From the NCBI RefSeq assembly GCF_002080045.1, contig NZ_MUIN01000004.1, positions 248,146 to 312,145 of the forward strand: a DNA stretch of 64,000 nucleotides. The letters run 5' to 3'. The stretch comes from Pseudomonas sp. Bc-h (lineage in GTDB: Bacteria; Pseudomonadota; Gammaproteobacteria; Pseudomonadales; Pseudomonadaceae). Within the stretch, counting starts at the first letter, position 1, and each line of letters begins with the position of its first letter. Positions 17,264 to 28,122 of the stretch are shown in pieces. Position numbers and translations under genes: made by a program. Below the pieces are notes generated by a model, which saw nothing but the letters and a program-made list of their open reading frames with translations, made no database searches and was not told the DNA's origin.

Positions 17264-17950
17264 TCAGCCCGCGTCTTCCAGTGCCTTGTTCAACGGCACA
17301 TAAAACTCTGCGCATAGTGCATGCACGGCATCCCGAGCCTCTGGCGTGACGTACGCCATTTCCAGCATCAATACCTGATACACCCCGCGACGGATGGCAT
17401 CTTCGTTCAGATGCGTGGCGTTTTCGCGGGTCGTACAGAGGAAACGCACCCAAGACGTCAGAATGATCCAGGCATTGAGGGTCAGCGACTCGATCTGCAC
17501 CTTGTCCATATCCAGAATGCCCGCCTCGACAAACCCGCCATAAATCGCCATGGCTTTGATCAGGCAGTGCTGGGAGAAGCGCCTGTAGCGATCGGCCAGT
17601 TCCGGATCGGCGTCGAGCAGATGCTCAAGATCGCGATGCAGAAACCGATAGCGCCACATGCCATCAAGCAGCGCCATCAGGTAATGGCGCTTGTCGGCGA
17701 CATCGGGAAGACGCCCCTTGGGCGGGTGCAGAAAACTGTCGACCAGGGTTTCGTATTCGGTGAACAGCTCGGCGATGATCGCCTGCTTGTTGGGGAAGTG
17801 GTAGTACAGGTTGCCCGGCGAGATTTCCATGTGCGCGGCGATGTGATTGGTGCTGACGCTGCGCTCGCCCTGTTGGTTGAACAGCTCCAGGCTGCTCTGC
17901 ACGATGCGTTCTCGGGTCTTGATGCGTAGAGTTTTTATGCGCGGCGCCAT
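17264..17950 (-). CDS. laoR: TetR family regulator, LaoR-like
   Basis: A 228-residue TetR repressor. The N-terminal helix-turn-helix reads STNHIAAHMEISPGNLYYHF, with the family FPNKQAII extension. It is the second gene of a minus-strand MFS-tetR pair that faces the aldehyde dehydrogenase operon. In P. aeruginosa the equivalent operon (PA0364-PA0366) is controlled by an adjacent TetR protein, LaoR; assignment here is by context, recalled from literature. The likely operator is the triple half-site at 19345-19377. Confidence 0.72.
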   Translation of the reverse strand: MAPRIKTLRIKTRERIVQSSLELFNQQGERSVSTNHIAAHMEISPGNLYYHFPNKQAIIAELFTEYETLVDSFLHPPKGRLPDVADKRHYLMALLDGMWRYRFLHRDLEHLLDADPELADRYRRFSQHCLIKAMAIYGGFVEAGILDMDKVQIESLTLNAWIILTSWVRFLCTTRENATHLNEDAIRRGVYQVLMLEMAYVTPEARDAVHALCAEFYVPLNKALEDAG

Positions 17951-18023
17951 GCTCGACTCGAAGGTACGGACGTAACGGGAATGTGCTGGATCTTAACGCA
18001 AGCGTCGGCATGCGGGGCAATCT

Positions 18024-19220
18024 TCACGACTCGACGGACTCATGAACGCTGGCTCGACCGAACACCGCCACAGCAACGCCGATCAAACCGGCAGCCAGCG
18101 CCAGCAGAAGAATGACCCCGCGCAATCCCATCGACGCCGCCAGAACCCCGACCAACAGCCCGGCCAGCGGTTGCGACAGGTTGTTCAGCAGCGTGATCAC
18201 GCCAACCGTCTTGCCGAAGTCGCGCAGCGGAATCACTCGCTGACGAATGGTGCGCATGTAGACATTGAACATCTTGTCGAAACCGACCACGAGCAGAAAG
18301 CCCACGAGATAGACTTCTGAAGCCGCGCCGGAAGCTGTGACCAAGGCGCCGAGGGTGATTGCGCAATACGACACCCGCCCCAGTACGGACAATGGCAGGC
18401 TGACACGCGCGAGCCCGAACAGAATGGCAATGGTCACCAGCGCACCGGACGCCTGAAGCGCCGCGTAGAAGTCTTTGCTTTCGCCGAACGAGCCGATGAC
18501 CATCGCCGCCGAACTGGCGAGCGTCACACCCACGATGAGATTGACGCCCACTGCCAGGCAGATGATTTTCTTCAACTCGGCGCAACGACGGATATGGCCG
18601 AACGCGATACGCAATGGCTGTATCCAGACGTCGCGATGCTGCTCGAAGGTTTCCAGTACGACATGGCTGGAGCGCTGCCATTCACGCATCGCAAGGTCCG
18701 CCAGCACGAACAGCAGCGCCGCCCCTATGACCACTCCCGGCCACGGGCAGACTTCCAGCGAAAGCGCCGCCAGCAACGGCCCGAGCACAAGGCCGGTCTG
18801 GTCGGCGATCTGCGAGTACGACAGTGTCTTGCCGTATCGATAATCCTTGAAGATATGCGGCATCACCACTTCCCGCGCCATGATGCCCTGAGTCGTCAGT
18901 ACGCCGCAGATGGCCGAAAGCAGCACCAGCCAGAAAATACCGCCGAAGACGACGTACAACGCCATCGCCCCTGCGCAAACCGCGGCGCGGTACATCTGGC
19001 TGATATGTAGCAGGCGGATCGGCGCAAACCTGTCGCACAGAGCTCCGCACAGCGGAAACGCAAGAAAGCGCGGCAGCGTCTCGACAAAAAATGCCAGCCC
19101 CGCCCAGGACGCGCTGTTGGTGGTTTGGAAGACGATCAGCGGCACGAGAAACAACAGAATCTGGTCGGCCAGCCGCGAGAGGAAAAGAGAAAAGAAGAAG
19201 GCCAGGTAATCCGTGCGCAT
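18024..19220 (-). CDS. MFS transporter
   Basis: A 398-residue protein with about eleven or twelve hydrophobic segments, and the loop GALCDRFAPIRLLH between helices 2 and 3 typical of the major facilitator superfamily. It resembles drug or metabolite efflux members. It is divergent from laoC and shares the 178-nt promoter region with it. Its stop lies 73 nt before the TetR gene, so both are probably one transcript. Substrate unknown; by context it may move a substrate or inducer of the lao pathway. Confidence 0.85.
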   Translation of the reverse strand: MRTDYLAFFFSLFLSRLADQILLFLVPLIVFQTTNSASWAGLAFFVETLPRFLAFPLCGALCDRFAPIRLLHISQMYRAAVCAGAMALYVVFGGIFWLVLLSAICGVLTTQGIMAREVVMPHIFKDYRYGKTLSYSQIADQTGLVLGPLLAALSLEVCPWPGVVIGAALLFVLADLAMREWQRSSHVVLETFEQHRDVWIQPLRIAFGHIRRCAELKKIICLAVGVNLIVGVTLASSAAMVIGSFGESKDFYAALQASGALVTIAILFGLARVSLPLSVLGRVSYCAITLGALVTASGAASEVYLVGFLLVVGFDKMFNVYMRTIRQRVIPLRDFGKTVGVITLLNNLSQPLAGLLVGVLAASMGLRGVILLLALAAGLIGVAVAVFGRASVHESVES

Positions 19221-19344
19221 TGAGACTCCATGTCAGGTGTTGCTAAGCGACCGTAATAGATCGACGCAGGCAGTCTGGCCCGCGGCCTTGCGCTGTGCAA
19301 GCAGACCACCGCTGATTTCACGAAGTCCGGTACGTCATTTGACT

Positions 19345-19377
19345 TTATAGAGTAATGACTCTAAAACCACTCTATAA
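19345..19377. promoter_or_regulatory. Putative TetR operator inside the laoC promoter
   Basis: Three copies of one half-site are present. TTATAGAGT (19345-19353) forms a tight palindrome with ACTCTA (19358-19363), spaced by AATG, and a wider one with ACTCTATAA (19369-19377). A -35 box TTGACT (19339-19344) and a weak -10 TAAAAC (19362-19367, 17-bp spacing) bracket the inner palindrome, so a bound repressor would block RNA polymerase. Binding by the TetR protein at 17264 is inferred. Confidence 0.65.
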
Positions 19378-19398
19378 CTTCAAGAAGGAACTGCAGCG

Positions 19399-20838
19399 AT
19401 GCCTGTCGAATCCGTACGCTTGCCCCTGCCAGACGATGCCCCGCCCCCACAGAGTGATCTCGAACGAATTTTCGACATGCAGCGTCAGGCCTTTGCGGCA
19501 AACCCGATGCCCGTCGCCGGGCAGCGCCAACAATGGCTCGACAGTTTGCGACAGCTGCTCAGCGACGAGCGCCAGGCCATCATCGAGGCGATCAGCGCCG
19601 ACTTCAGCCATCGCAGCGCCGACGAGACATTGCTCGCCGAGTTGATGCCCAGCCTACACAACATCCATTACGCACGCCGTCATCTGAGAAAGTGGATGCG
19701 GAGCTCCCGGCGCAGCGTTGGCATGGCATTTCAGCCTGCGTCAGCCAAAGTCGTTTACCAACCGCTGGGCGTGGTGGGCGTGATCGTGCCGTGGAACTAC
19801 CCGCTTTATCTGGCGATAGGTCCACTGGCAGGGGCTTTGGCGGCAGGAAATCGGGTCATGCTCAAGCTCAGCGAGTCGACGCCGGCCACTGGCGAGTTGC
19901 TGAAAAAGCTGTTCGCCAAGGTATTCCCCGAGGATCTGGTGGCTGTGGTGCTGGGCGAGGCTGAAGTCGGCGTGGCCTTCTCCAGATTGCCTTTTGATCA
20001 TTTATTGTTCACAGGCGCCACCAGCGTCGGCCGCCATGTGATGCGCGCGGCAGCGGAGAATCTGACGCCGGTGACGCTGGAGCTTGGGGGGAAATCACCT
20101 GCCATCGTGTCCAACGATGTGCCGCTTGAAGACGCCGCCGAGCGCATCGCTTTCGGCAAGACACTCAACGCCGGACAAACCTGTGTGGCGCCGGATTACG
20201 TGTTGGTGCCCAGGAATCGCGTCGAGGATTTCGTCCAGGCGTACAAACGCGCAGTCACGGGCTTTTATCCCACATTGGCCGATAACCCGGACTACACCGC
20301 GATCATCAACCCCCGACATGTCGCGCGCTTGAACAGCTACCTGTCCGATGCCGTCGACAAGGGTGCGCGAGTGATTGCGCTGTACACACAGGGTCAAGGG
20401 CGGCGGATGCCATTCAGCGTGTTGCTGAATGTTCGCGACGACATGCTGGTGATGCAGGACGAGATCTTCGGCCCGCTGCTACCTGTCGTGCCCTACGACC
20501 GAATCGAGCAGGCGTTCGATTACATCAACCAGCGGCCACGTCCTCTGGCGCTGTATTACTTTGGCTACGACAAGGCCGAGCAACGCCGCGTGCTGGAGCA
20601 GACACATTCCGGAGGCGTTTGTCTGAACGACACCCTGCTGCACGTCGCTCAGGATGACCTGCCCTTCGGCGGTGTGGGCGCATCGGGCATGGGCCACTAC
20701 CACGGCCACGAAGGTTTTCTCACCTTCAGCAAGGCCAAGGGTGTGTTCATCAAGCAGCGTTTCAATGCGGCTCGCCTGATCTACCCGCCATACGGCAAGG
20801 CAATCCAGAAGCTGATCTATCGGATGTTCGTACGATGA
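19399..20838 (+). CDS. laoC: Aldehyde dehydrogenase, LaoC-like (coniferyl aldehyde dehydrogenase family)
   Basis: A 479-residue NAD(P)-dependent aldehyde dehydrogenase. The catalytic cysteine is Cys262 in NAGQTCVAPDY and the general-base glutamate is Glu228 in LELGGKSP. The C-terminus has a basic, membrane-approaching segment (KAIQKLIYRMFVR). Automatic annotation often calls the family coniferyl aldehyde dehydrogenase. Its operon with a Tat-signal protein and a GMC oxidoreductase matches the lao system, in which it oxidises fatty aldehydes from long-chain alcohols. The stop overlaps the next gene as ATGA. Confidence 0.85.
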   Translation: MPVESVRLPLPDDAPPPQSDLERIFDMQRQAFAANPMPVAGQRQQWLDSLRQLLSDERQAIIEAISADFSHRSADETLLAELMPSLHNIHYARRHLRKWMRSSRRSVGMAFQPASAKVVYQPLGVVGVIVPWNYPLYLAIGPLAGALAAGNRVMLKLSESTPATGELLKKLFAKVFPEDLVAVVLGEAEVGVAFSRLPFDHLLFTGATSVGRHVMRAAAENLTPVTLELGGKSPAIVSNDVPLEDAAERIAFGKTLNAGQTCVAPDYVLVPRNRVEDFVQAYKRAVTGFYPTLADNPDYTAIINPRHVARLNSYLSDAVDKGARVIALYTQGQGRRMPFSVLLNVRDDMLVMQDEIFGPLLPVVPYDRIEQAFDYINQRPRPLALYYFGYDKAEQRRVLEQTHSGGVCLNDTLLHVAQDDLPFGGVGASGMGHYHGHEGFLTFSKAKGVFIKQRFNAARLIYPPYGKAIQKLIYRMFVR

Positions 20839-21371
20839 GTGCAGCGACGACCGGACTTTCCCGGCGCGGCGTTCTCAAGCTTGGGCTCGGGGCAACTGCG
20901 TTTTTGTCCACAGCAGGCGTCACGGCGAGTCTCAGCGGATGCTCCAGCAGTACTGCTGCGCCCGGATTCAGCGTTTTGCGAGCCAGCGATCTGCCTTTTT
21001 TGCGCGCGGCAATTCCCGTGATGCTCGACGGGGCACTGAGTAATATCCAGATCCCGACTGCTATCGAGCAAACCCTGCAAAGCCTCGATCATGGCCTGGC
21101 TCGGCTGTCTCCTGAAATGCTCAAACTCACTCGGCAGCTGTTAGACGTGCTGGCAATGGGGATCACTCGCGGGCCATTGACAGGCATTTGGGGCAGTTGG
21201 GAAAACGTTGACGCCGGGCAGATTCGGCACTTTCTTACGCGCTGGGAAAACAGCTCTCTGAATCTGCTGCGACAAGGCCACAGCTCTCTGCTGCAACTGG
21301 TGCTCATGGCGTGGTACGGCCGGTCCGAGTCATGGGCGCAATGTGGCTATCCTGGCCCACCAAAAGTCTGA
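20835..21371 (+). CDS. laoB: Twin-arginine signal protein, LaoB-like
   Basis: A 178-residue protein with a Tat signal: LSRRGVLKLGLGATAFLS, then a hydrophobic stretch and SLSGCSSS, which could also be a lipobox. The rest is mostly helical without a known catalytic motif. It sits between the aldehyde dehydrogenase and the GMC oxidoreductase, overlapping the former by 4 nt. In comparable operons such small subunits accompany a membrane-bound dehydrogenase and are thought to help its export or anchoring. Confidence 0.8.
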   Translation: MSAATTGLSRRGVLKLGLGATAFLSTAGVTASLSGCSSSTAAPGFSVLRASDLPFLRAAIPVMLDGALSNIQIPTAIEQTLQSLDHGLARLSPEMLKLTRQLLDVLAMGITRGPLTGIWGSWENVDAGQIRHFLTRWENSSLNLLRQGHSSLLQLVLMAWYGRSESWAQCGYPGPPKV

Positions 21372-21406
21372 ACCAGCACCTAAAACAATAACAAGATCGA
21401 GGTTCT

Positions 21407-22999
21407 ATGCCTGTTCCCGACACGTTCCGCGAAGGTATCGCTCGCGGCTGGAAAACCCATGACGGCTCGAAACTCGAGCAGGATCTCACCCTGGAAGCCG
21501 ACGTCGCGATCATCGGCAGCGGCGCGGGAGGCGGCACAACGGCGGAAATTCTCAGCGCCGCCGGCCTCAAAGTGCTGATCATCGAGGAAGGCCCTCTGAA
21601 AACCAGCTCCGACTTCAAGCTGCTGGAAGACGAGGCCTATTCCACGCTCTATCAGGAAGGGATTGGCCGCATGAGCAAGGACGGCGCGATCACCATTCTG
21701 CAGGGCCGTGCGGTGGGCGGGACGACATTGGTCAACTGGACGTCCAGCTTTCGCACGCCCGTTCCGACGCTGGAACATTGGGCCAAAGAGCATTCTGTGA
21801 AGGGGCATAGTCCCGCAGAGATGGCGCCGTGGTTCGAGAAAATGGAGCAGCGACTGGGTGTGGCGCCCTGGATCATGCCCCCCAACGCCAACAACGACGT
21901 CATTCGCCTGGGCTGCGAGAAGCTCGATTACAGCTGGCATGTGATTCCGCGCAACGTGCGTGGCTGCTGGAATCTGGGCTATTGCGGCATGGGCTGCCCG
22001 ACCAATGCCAAGCAGTCGATGCTGGTCACGACGATTCCCGCGACGCTGGAAAAAGGCGGCGAGCTGCTTTATCTGGCTCGCGCCGAACGCCTGATCATTC
22101 AAAACGGCAAGGTCCTTGGCGTGGAATGCGCGGCCATGGACGAACGCTGCGTCGCGCCGACGGGGCGCAGGATAACCGTCAAAGCACGCCATACGGTGCT
22201 TGCCGGGGGCGGCATCAACAGTCCGGCCCTGCTGATGCGTTCCAGGGCGCCCGATCCGCATGAACGTCTGGGAAAGAGGACCTTCCTGCACCTGGTGACC
22301 TTTTCTGCCGCGCTGTTCGATCAGGTGATCAACCCCTTTTACGGTGCGCCACAGTCGATCTATTCCGATCATTTCCAGTGGCGCGACGGCGTGAAGGGCC
22401 CCATGGCGTACAAACTGGAGGTCCCGCCTTTGCAGCCGTCTCTCACCAGCACGCTGCTTGGGGGATACGGCGCGAAGAACGCCGAACGCATGGCGAAACT
22501 GCCCCACACTCACATGATGCTGGCGCTGCTGCGCGATGGATTTCATCCTCAAAGCACCGGCGGCAATGTAGAACTGCGTGGGGACAACACGCCGGTGCTC
22601 GACTATCAGGTTTCGCCCTACGCCTGGGATGGCGTGCGCCGGGCGTTGCACAGCATGGCCGAAATCCAGTTTGCCGGCGGCGCCAAGGCTGTGATGCCGT
22701 TGCATGGCGACGCCGATTACGTGAAAACCCTGGCTGACGCCCGTTCGCTGATCGACAGCCTCAACCTGGAGATTTTCCGCACACGCCTGGGCAGCGCACA
22801 TGTCATGGGAGGATGCGCAATGGGTGAGGACCCGGCGCACGCGGTCGTCGACAGCCTCGGCCGGCACCATCAACTGGAGAATCTGTCGATTCATGACGGA
22901 TCGCTCTTCCCCACCAGCATCGGTGCCAACCCGCAGCTCTCGGTGTACGGGCTGACGGCGCAGCTGGCCACCGCGCTGGTCGACAGGCTGAAAAGCTGA
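21407..22999 (+). CDS. laoA: GMC family alcohol oxidoreductase, LaoA-like
   Basis: A 530-residue FAD enzyme of the glucose-methanol-choline family. The dinucleotide motif is VAIIGSGAGGGTTAEIL near residue 30; GRAVGGTTLVNWTSS and the C-terminal HVMGGCAMGEDP and SIGANPQLSVYGL segments supply the FAD and active-site residues. It lacks its own signal peptide, consistent with working with the Tat-exported partner. Expected reaction: oxidation of long-chain alcohols to aldehydes, passing products to the dehydrogenase encoded first in the operon. Confidence 0.85.
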   Translation: MPVPDTFREGIARGWKTHDGSKLEQDLTLEADVAIIGSGAGGGTTAEILSAAGLKVLIIEEGPLKTSSDFKLLEDEAYSTLYQEGIGRMSKDGAITILQGRAVGGTTLVNWTSSFRTPVPTLEHWAKEHSVKGHSPAEMAPWFEKMEQRLGVAPWIMPPNANNDVIRLGCEKLDYSWHVIPRNVRGCWNLGYCGMGCPTNAKQSMLVTTIPATLEKGGELLYLARAERLIIQNGKVLGVECAAMDERCVAPTGRRITVKARHTVLAGGGINSPALLMRSRAPDPHERLGKRTFLHLVTFSAALFDQVINPFYGAPQSIYSDHFQWRDGVKGPMAYKLEVPPLQPSLTSTLLGGYGAKNAERMAKLPHTHMMLALLRDGFHPQSTGGNVELRGDNTPVLDYQVSPYAWDGVRRALHSMAEIQFAGGAKAVMPLHGDADYVKTLADARSLIDSLNLEIFRTRLGSAHVMGGCAMGEDPAHAVVDSLGRHHQLENLSIHDGSLFPTSIGANPQLSVYGLTAQLATALVDRLKS

Positions 23000-23614
<615 letters not shown>

Positions 23615-23692
23615 CTGACGAATCGAGTCCTTGCGTCACGTGAAGGTGCATATCGAGCGCCGATGCGGCACAATTCGCTGCATTAGTTTTGA

Positions 23693-23977
<285 letters not shown>

Positions 23978-24055
23978 CCGTAGGCAGATTTGTCGGCATC
24001 CGCGCTTTCGCCGAAGACACTGGCTGTAATGCCTGTTGACCTGAGCGAGATACGC

Positions 24056-25798
24056 ATGACATCAAAGCTGGAGCGGATACCCTCCTCGTTTGGCGCAGTT
24101 TTTCTACTGTGCGCCCTATCGGCTCAAGCCAGTCCAGATCACCCTGATCAGGCCGCCATTGCCAGCCCGCACCCCATTGCGACCGCCGCCGGTCGGGAAA
24201 TCATGGTAGACGGCGGCAACGCTTTCGATGCCGCCGTTGCCATCAGTGCGACCCTCGCCGTAGTCGAGCCTTATGGGTCTGGCCTGGGAGGCGGCGGCTT
24301 CTTTCTGATGCGTCAGGCGGGAGATCCTGTTCTGTACCAGTTTCTGGATGCCCGAGAAAAGGCGCCACTCAAGTCGAAACCGAAGATGTTTTATCGCAAC
24401 GGCGTCGCCCAGCCAGATCTTTCCCTGAATGGCCCCTTGGCGGCTGCGATCCCCGGTCTGCCTGCGGCATTGGTAGAACTCGCTGAGCGTTATGGTCGCT
24501 TGCCGCTGAGCGTTTCCATGGCCCCGGCCATTCGCATTGCCTACAGAGGCTTCAAGGTCGACGAGGTGTATCGCGAGCGCGCCAGCTGGCGGCTTTTTGC
24601 GTTGCGAACCAACAAGGAAAGCGCCCGACTGTTCCTGCGCAACAACGACGTGCCGGATCTGGGCGAGGTCATCAAGCAGCCTGAACTGGCGCAGACGCTG
24701 GACCGCCTTGCCGACAAAGGCCGCGCAGGGTTCTATAGCGGCCTGACCGCACAGGCAATGGTCAGCGGGGTCCGTGCCGCGGGCGGTATCTGGAATTACC
24801 ACGATTTCGAAGAATACGACGTCATCACTCGCACGCCCTTGCGCTTTCAATTGGCTGATCAGCGAGAATTGATCAGCGCTCCGCCACCTTCGGCGGGTGG
24901 CATCGCGCTAGCGCAAAGTCTGTTCATGCTGCAGCAGCTGCCATGGCGGGAGTCCGAAAAGGTTCAGCGCGCTCATTACGTCGTCGAAGTGTTACGAAGG
25001 GCTTACCGTGACCGAGTGCTGTTCGGTGATCCGGACTTCGTGCCCAACCCTGTCTCTCAAGTGTTGGCACCGGATTACCTGTTGCAGTTGACGACCAGTA
25101 TCGATCCGCATCGGGCAACGCCGAACAACATTCTGCCGCCGGCGCCTCGTTGGCGCGAAGGCGACAACACCAGCCACTTCAGCGTGCTCGACACCGAGGG
25201 CAATGCGGTGGCCGGCACCCTGTCGCTGAACCTGCCGTTTGGATCGACGTTCACCGTCCCCGGTACCGGGGTGATTCTCAACGACGAAATGGATGACTTT
25301 GCGGTCGACCCCAAGGGCAGCAATACCTATGGGTTGGTGGGAAGTCAGGCCAATATCATCGAACCCGGCAAGCGGCCATTGTCGAGCATGAGCCCGAGCT
25401 TCATCGAAGGCCCTCATTCTTTCACGGCATTCGGCACTCCAGGCGGCAGCCGGATTCCCAGCGTCGTGCTGCTGTCGATGCTGCAATATCTGGACGACCA
25501 ACCCATCGCCAACTGGGCGTCCGCGCCTCGCTATCACCACCAATACATTCCTGACGTGATGGAGTACGAACCGGGGGCGTTCACCGAAGAAGAACTCAAT
25601 GATCTGAAGGAGCGCGGTTATCGCCTGAAGGAGACCAAGCGCGACTTCGGCAATCAGCAGGTCTTGCTGTGGCGCAAGAACAACGCCAGCGTGGAAGCGG
25701 CGAGCGATCCTCGCGGGGTGGGAGTGTCAGCGACGTTCAGGCCTGACGCGCGGCTGAATATGGTGCGTACGTGCGCCGATCAGTCGTGCTTGCCGTAA
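24056..25798 (+). CDS. ggt: Gamma-glutamyltransferase
   Basis: A 580-residue periplasmic enzyme with a signal peptide (about residues 1-26, ending AQAS). It transfers or hydrolyses gamma-glutamyl groups of glutathione and related compounds. The precursor is cleaved to make a small subunit whose new N-terminal threonine is the nucleophile; here that is Thr372 in [11 protein letters not shown]. The PLSSMSPS and [11 protein letters not shown] motifs complete the active site. ATG 24056 gives the signal peptide; the longer frame runs upstream without one. Confidence 0.93.
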   Translation: MTSKLERIPSSFGAVFLLCALSAQASPDHPDQAAIASPHPIATAAGREIMVDGGNAFDAAVAISATLAVVEPYGSGLGGGGFFLMRQAGDPVLYQFLDAREKAPLKSKPKMFYRNGVAQPDLSLNGPLAAAIPGLPAALVELAERYGRLPLSVSMAPAIRIAYRGFKVDEVYRERASWRLFALRTNKESARLFLRNNDVPDLGEVIKQPELAQTLDRLADKGRAGFYSGLTAQAMVSGVRAAGGIWNYHDFEEYDVITRTPLRFQLADQRELISAPPPSAGGIALAQSLFMLQQLPWRESEKVQRAHYVVEVLRRAYRDRVLFGDPDFVPNPVSQVLAPDYLLQLTTSIDPHRATPNNILPPAPRWREGDNTSHFSVLDTEGNAVAGTLSLNLPFGSTFTVPGTGVILNDEMDDFAVDPKGSNTYGLVGSQANIIEPGKRPLSSMSPSFIEGPHSFTAFGTPGGSRIPSVVLLSMLQYLDDQPIANWASAPRYHHQYIPDVMEYEPGAFTEEELNDLKERGYRLKETKRDFGNQQVLLWRKNNASVEAASDPRGVGVSATFRPDARLNMVRTCADQSCLP

Positions 25799-26118
25799 CC
25801 ACTTGTCGTGCAACCCAGGCAGCGAACGAATGCTGCCTTGCCCGGATCGACCACCAGCGCCTTGCCGGTGGCGCCGAGGTTGCCGCCCGCTGCGGCGAAG
25901 GGTGACGCAATCACGAACAGGCCGGCGCCAAGGACGGTCGCCACGATCAATAACGGGCGGGCCACCAGCAAGTCACCGATCATCGCGTACGCAGGCGGAT
26001 TCTGGATCTGATAGACCGGATCGCCACTGCCTGTCGCCTCGACCTGCGCCATTACCGGCGTCATTTGCAAGCCAAAGAACAAGGCCAGGGTAGCAGCGAG
26101 AATGCGAAACGGGCTCAT
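25780..26118 (-). CDS. Small exported or membrane protein, unknown function
   Basis: A 112-residue protein with an N-terminal signal segment (cleavage likely after VMA) and one strongly hydrophobic stretch around residues 45-70 ([20 protein letters not shown]). Databases sometimes call such Pseudomonas proteins multidrug transporters, but it is far too short for one. Two C-terminal cysteines (RCLGCTTSG) could form a disulfide. The last 19 nt overlap the ggt 3' end on the other strand. Confidence 0.7.
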   Translation of the reverse strand: MSPFRILAATLALFFGLQMTPVMAQVEATGSGDPVYQIQNPPAYAMIGDLLVARPLLIVATVLGAGLFVIASPFAAAGGNLGATGKALVVDPGKAAFVRCLGCTTSGYGKHD

Positions 26119-26235
26119 GGCGTGATCCTTCAGGCGCAGCAAGAAAAATGATGGTGTTCACTATAAACAGGGATCGGGGTTAAGCAAGGGGATGTCTGTC
26201 TCATTCGCGACACACAGCCTGTAGGAACCTGCGTT

Positions 26236-27048
26236 CTACTTCTGGCATTTTGGGCAATAAACGCTCGCCCGCTGCCCCAGCTTGACCTCACGCAGCGTCG
26301 TGCCGCAGACCTTGCACGGCTGTTCGCCACGCCCGTAGGCGAACAATTCCTGCTGGAAGTAACCTGGCTGGCCATCGCCACCGATGAAATCCCGAAGCGT
26401 CGTGCCGCCGCGCTCGATGGCAGCCGTCAGAATGCGCTTGATCTCGATTGCGAGCTTTATATACCGCGCCTTGGAAACGCTCTTGGCTTCACGGCGCGGA
26501 TCGATACCTGCGGCAAACAACGCCTCAGTCGCATAGATATTGCCCACTCCCACGACCACCGCGTTGTCCATGATGAACGGCTTGACCGCCATCGACCGCC
26601 CGCGCGACAGCTCGTACAGACGCAAGCCGTCGAACAGATCGGTCAGCGGCTCAGGCCCCAGGCGAATCAGCAATTCGTGATTGTGTGGATCGAGACTCCA
26701 CAACATCGCGCCAAAACGCCTCGGGTCGGTATAGCGCAGCGCAAGCCCGGATTCGAGCTCGATGTCCACATGTTCGTGCTTGAGCGCCGGCAACCCCGCT
26801 TCCACTAATCGCAGATTGCCGGACATCCCCAGATGACTGATCAAGGTGCCCACCTCGGCCTGAATCAGCAGGTATTTGGCTCGCCGTTCCACCACCACGA
26901 TCTTCTGACCGGACAGGCGCACGTCCAGGTCTTCAGGAATCGGCCAACGCAGACGCCGGTCGCGCACAATGACCCGGCTCACACGCTGCCCTTCCAGATG
27001 AGGCGCGATGCCGCGACGGGTGGTTTCGACTTCAGGTAATTCAGGCAT
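26236..27048 (-). CDS. mutM: Formamidopyrimidine-DNA glycosylase MutM (Fpg)
   Basis: A 270-residue base-excision repair enzyme removing 8-oxoguanine and formamidopyrimidines. The N-terminus [13 protein letters not shown] supplies Pro2 (Schiff base) and Glu3; the helix-two-turn-helix lies in the middle, and the C-terminal zinc finger reads [14 protein letters not shown] then YCPKCQK. Family length is normal. It is 39 nt downstream of the HDOD gene. Confidence 0.97.
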   Translation of the reverse strand: MPELPEVETTRRGIAPHLEGQRVSRVIVRDRRLRWPIPEDLDVRLSGQKIVVVERRAKYLLIQAEVGTLISHLGMSGNLRLVEAGLPALKHEHVDIELESGLALRYTDPRRFGAMLWSLDPHNHELLIRLGPEPLTDLFDGLRLYELSRGRSMAVKPFIMDNAVVVGVGNIYATEALFAAGIDPRREAKSVSKARYIKLAIEIKRILTAAIERGGTTLRDFIGGDGQPGYFQQELFAYGRGEQPCKVCGTTLREVKLGQRASVYCPKCQK

Positions 27049-27087
27049 GGGGCGGCTCGATGGCAGGCAAGACGCGAGCGCGCAGGA

Positions 27088-27954
27088 TCAGTGCGCGCTC
27101 AGTTCTCGGATACTTTCTTTGAGATTCTCGAAGTCATAGTCGGACAGGCCGACATAGTCGAGGATCAGATGACCGATGCTGTTCCACTCATGGTCGACGG
27201 CCTGGTTGCCCAGCACGCGGTGCGACGAGCAGATGTGTTCGGCCATTTTCAGCGTCGCAAGGAGGTTTTTCAGTGGGGCATTGCGGCCAGAGTCGTCCTG
27301 AAAGATCGCCAGCGCATTGTGATGGTTGGCGATGGCATTGCTGACATGTTCCGGCAAACGCCAAGACTTGGCGGTGAAATAACCTACAACCGCGTGGTTC
27401 GTGTTGAGAATGCGGTTTTCAGTATCCACCACCCGGCATTCCGGCCCGGCTTTGGCGTACGCCTCTTCCAGCACGTTCATGTATTCGGGGAAACGTTTGA
27501 GCATCAACGGCACGCCGCAGTCGTGGAACAGACCGAGCGCATAGGATTCGTCGACAGTCTGTGAGCCGAGTCGCTTGGCCAGCGTCAGGCTGGTCATGGC
27601 CACATCCTGAGCGGTGTCCCAGAAGCGGTTGAGCACGACAATGGTTTCGTCGCTCATCTCGCCTTTGATTGACTGCGCGTTGATCAGGTTGATGACCGAG
27701 CGGCTGCCCAACAGATTCACCGCGCGTTGGATAGAGGCGATCTTGTTCGCCAGGCCGTAGTGGGCCGAGTTGACGATTTTCAGCAGGGCGCCAGAGAGGC
27801 CGGGGTCCTGCGCGATCAACCGGGCGATCACACCCAGATCAGGGTCGGGCATGTACTGCTCCATCTGCAAATCCACCATGATTTGCGGTTGGGGCGGAAC
27901 GCTGATGCCTTGCAACGCCTGCTGGATCTGCTCGGAAGTAAGCTCTTGGGACAT
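27088..27954 (-). CDS. HDOD domain protein
   Basis: A 288-residue protein made almost wholly of one HDOD domain, a relative of HD phosphohydrolases that has lost the metal-binding HD pair. The segment SAHYGLANKIASIQRAVNLL is typical. HDOD proteins act in signalling, often by protein-protein contact in motility, surface or stress responses. No receiver, GGDEF or EAL domain is fused to it. Probably cotranscribed with mutM. Confidence 0.88.
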   Translation of the reverse strand: MSQELTSEQIQQALQGISVPPQPQIMVDLQMEQYMPDPDLGVIARLIAQDPGLSGALLKIVNSAHYGLANKIASIQRAVNLLGSRSVINLINAQSIKGEMSDETIVVLNRFWDTAQDVAMTSLTLAKRLGSQTVDESYALGLFHDCGVPLMLKRFPEYMNVLEEAYAKAGPECRVVDTENRILNTNHAVVGYFTAKSWRLPEHVSNAIANHHNALAIFQDDSGRNAPLKNLLATLKMAEHICSSHRVLGNQAVDHEWNSIGHLILDYVGLSDYDFENLKESIRELSAH

Positions 27955-28122
27955 AAGTACACACTCAAGGTCAGGGCGCGATTCTAACCCTTACCGCCCA
28001 TGCTTCGACAACCGTTGAAATACTCTTTGGATCCGACCGACCGCTAGCCGGTTAATTCACGGGAGCACGCCCGCAGGCAGGAACCCGCGCTATAATCCCG
28101 CTCTTTTTTCCGGAGCGACGTC

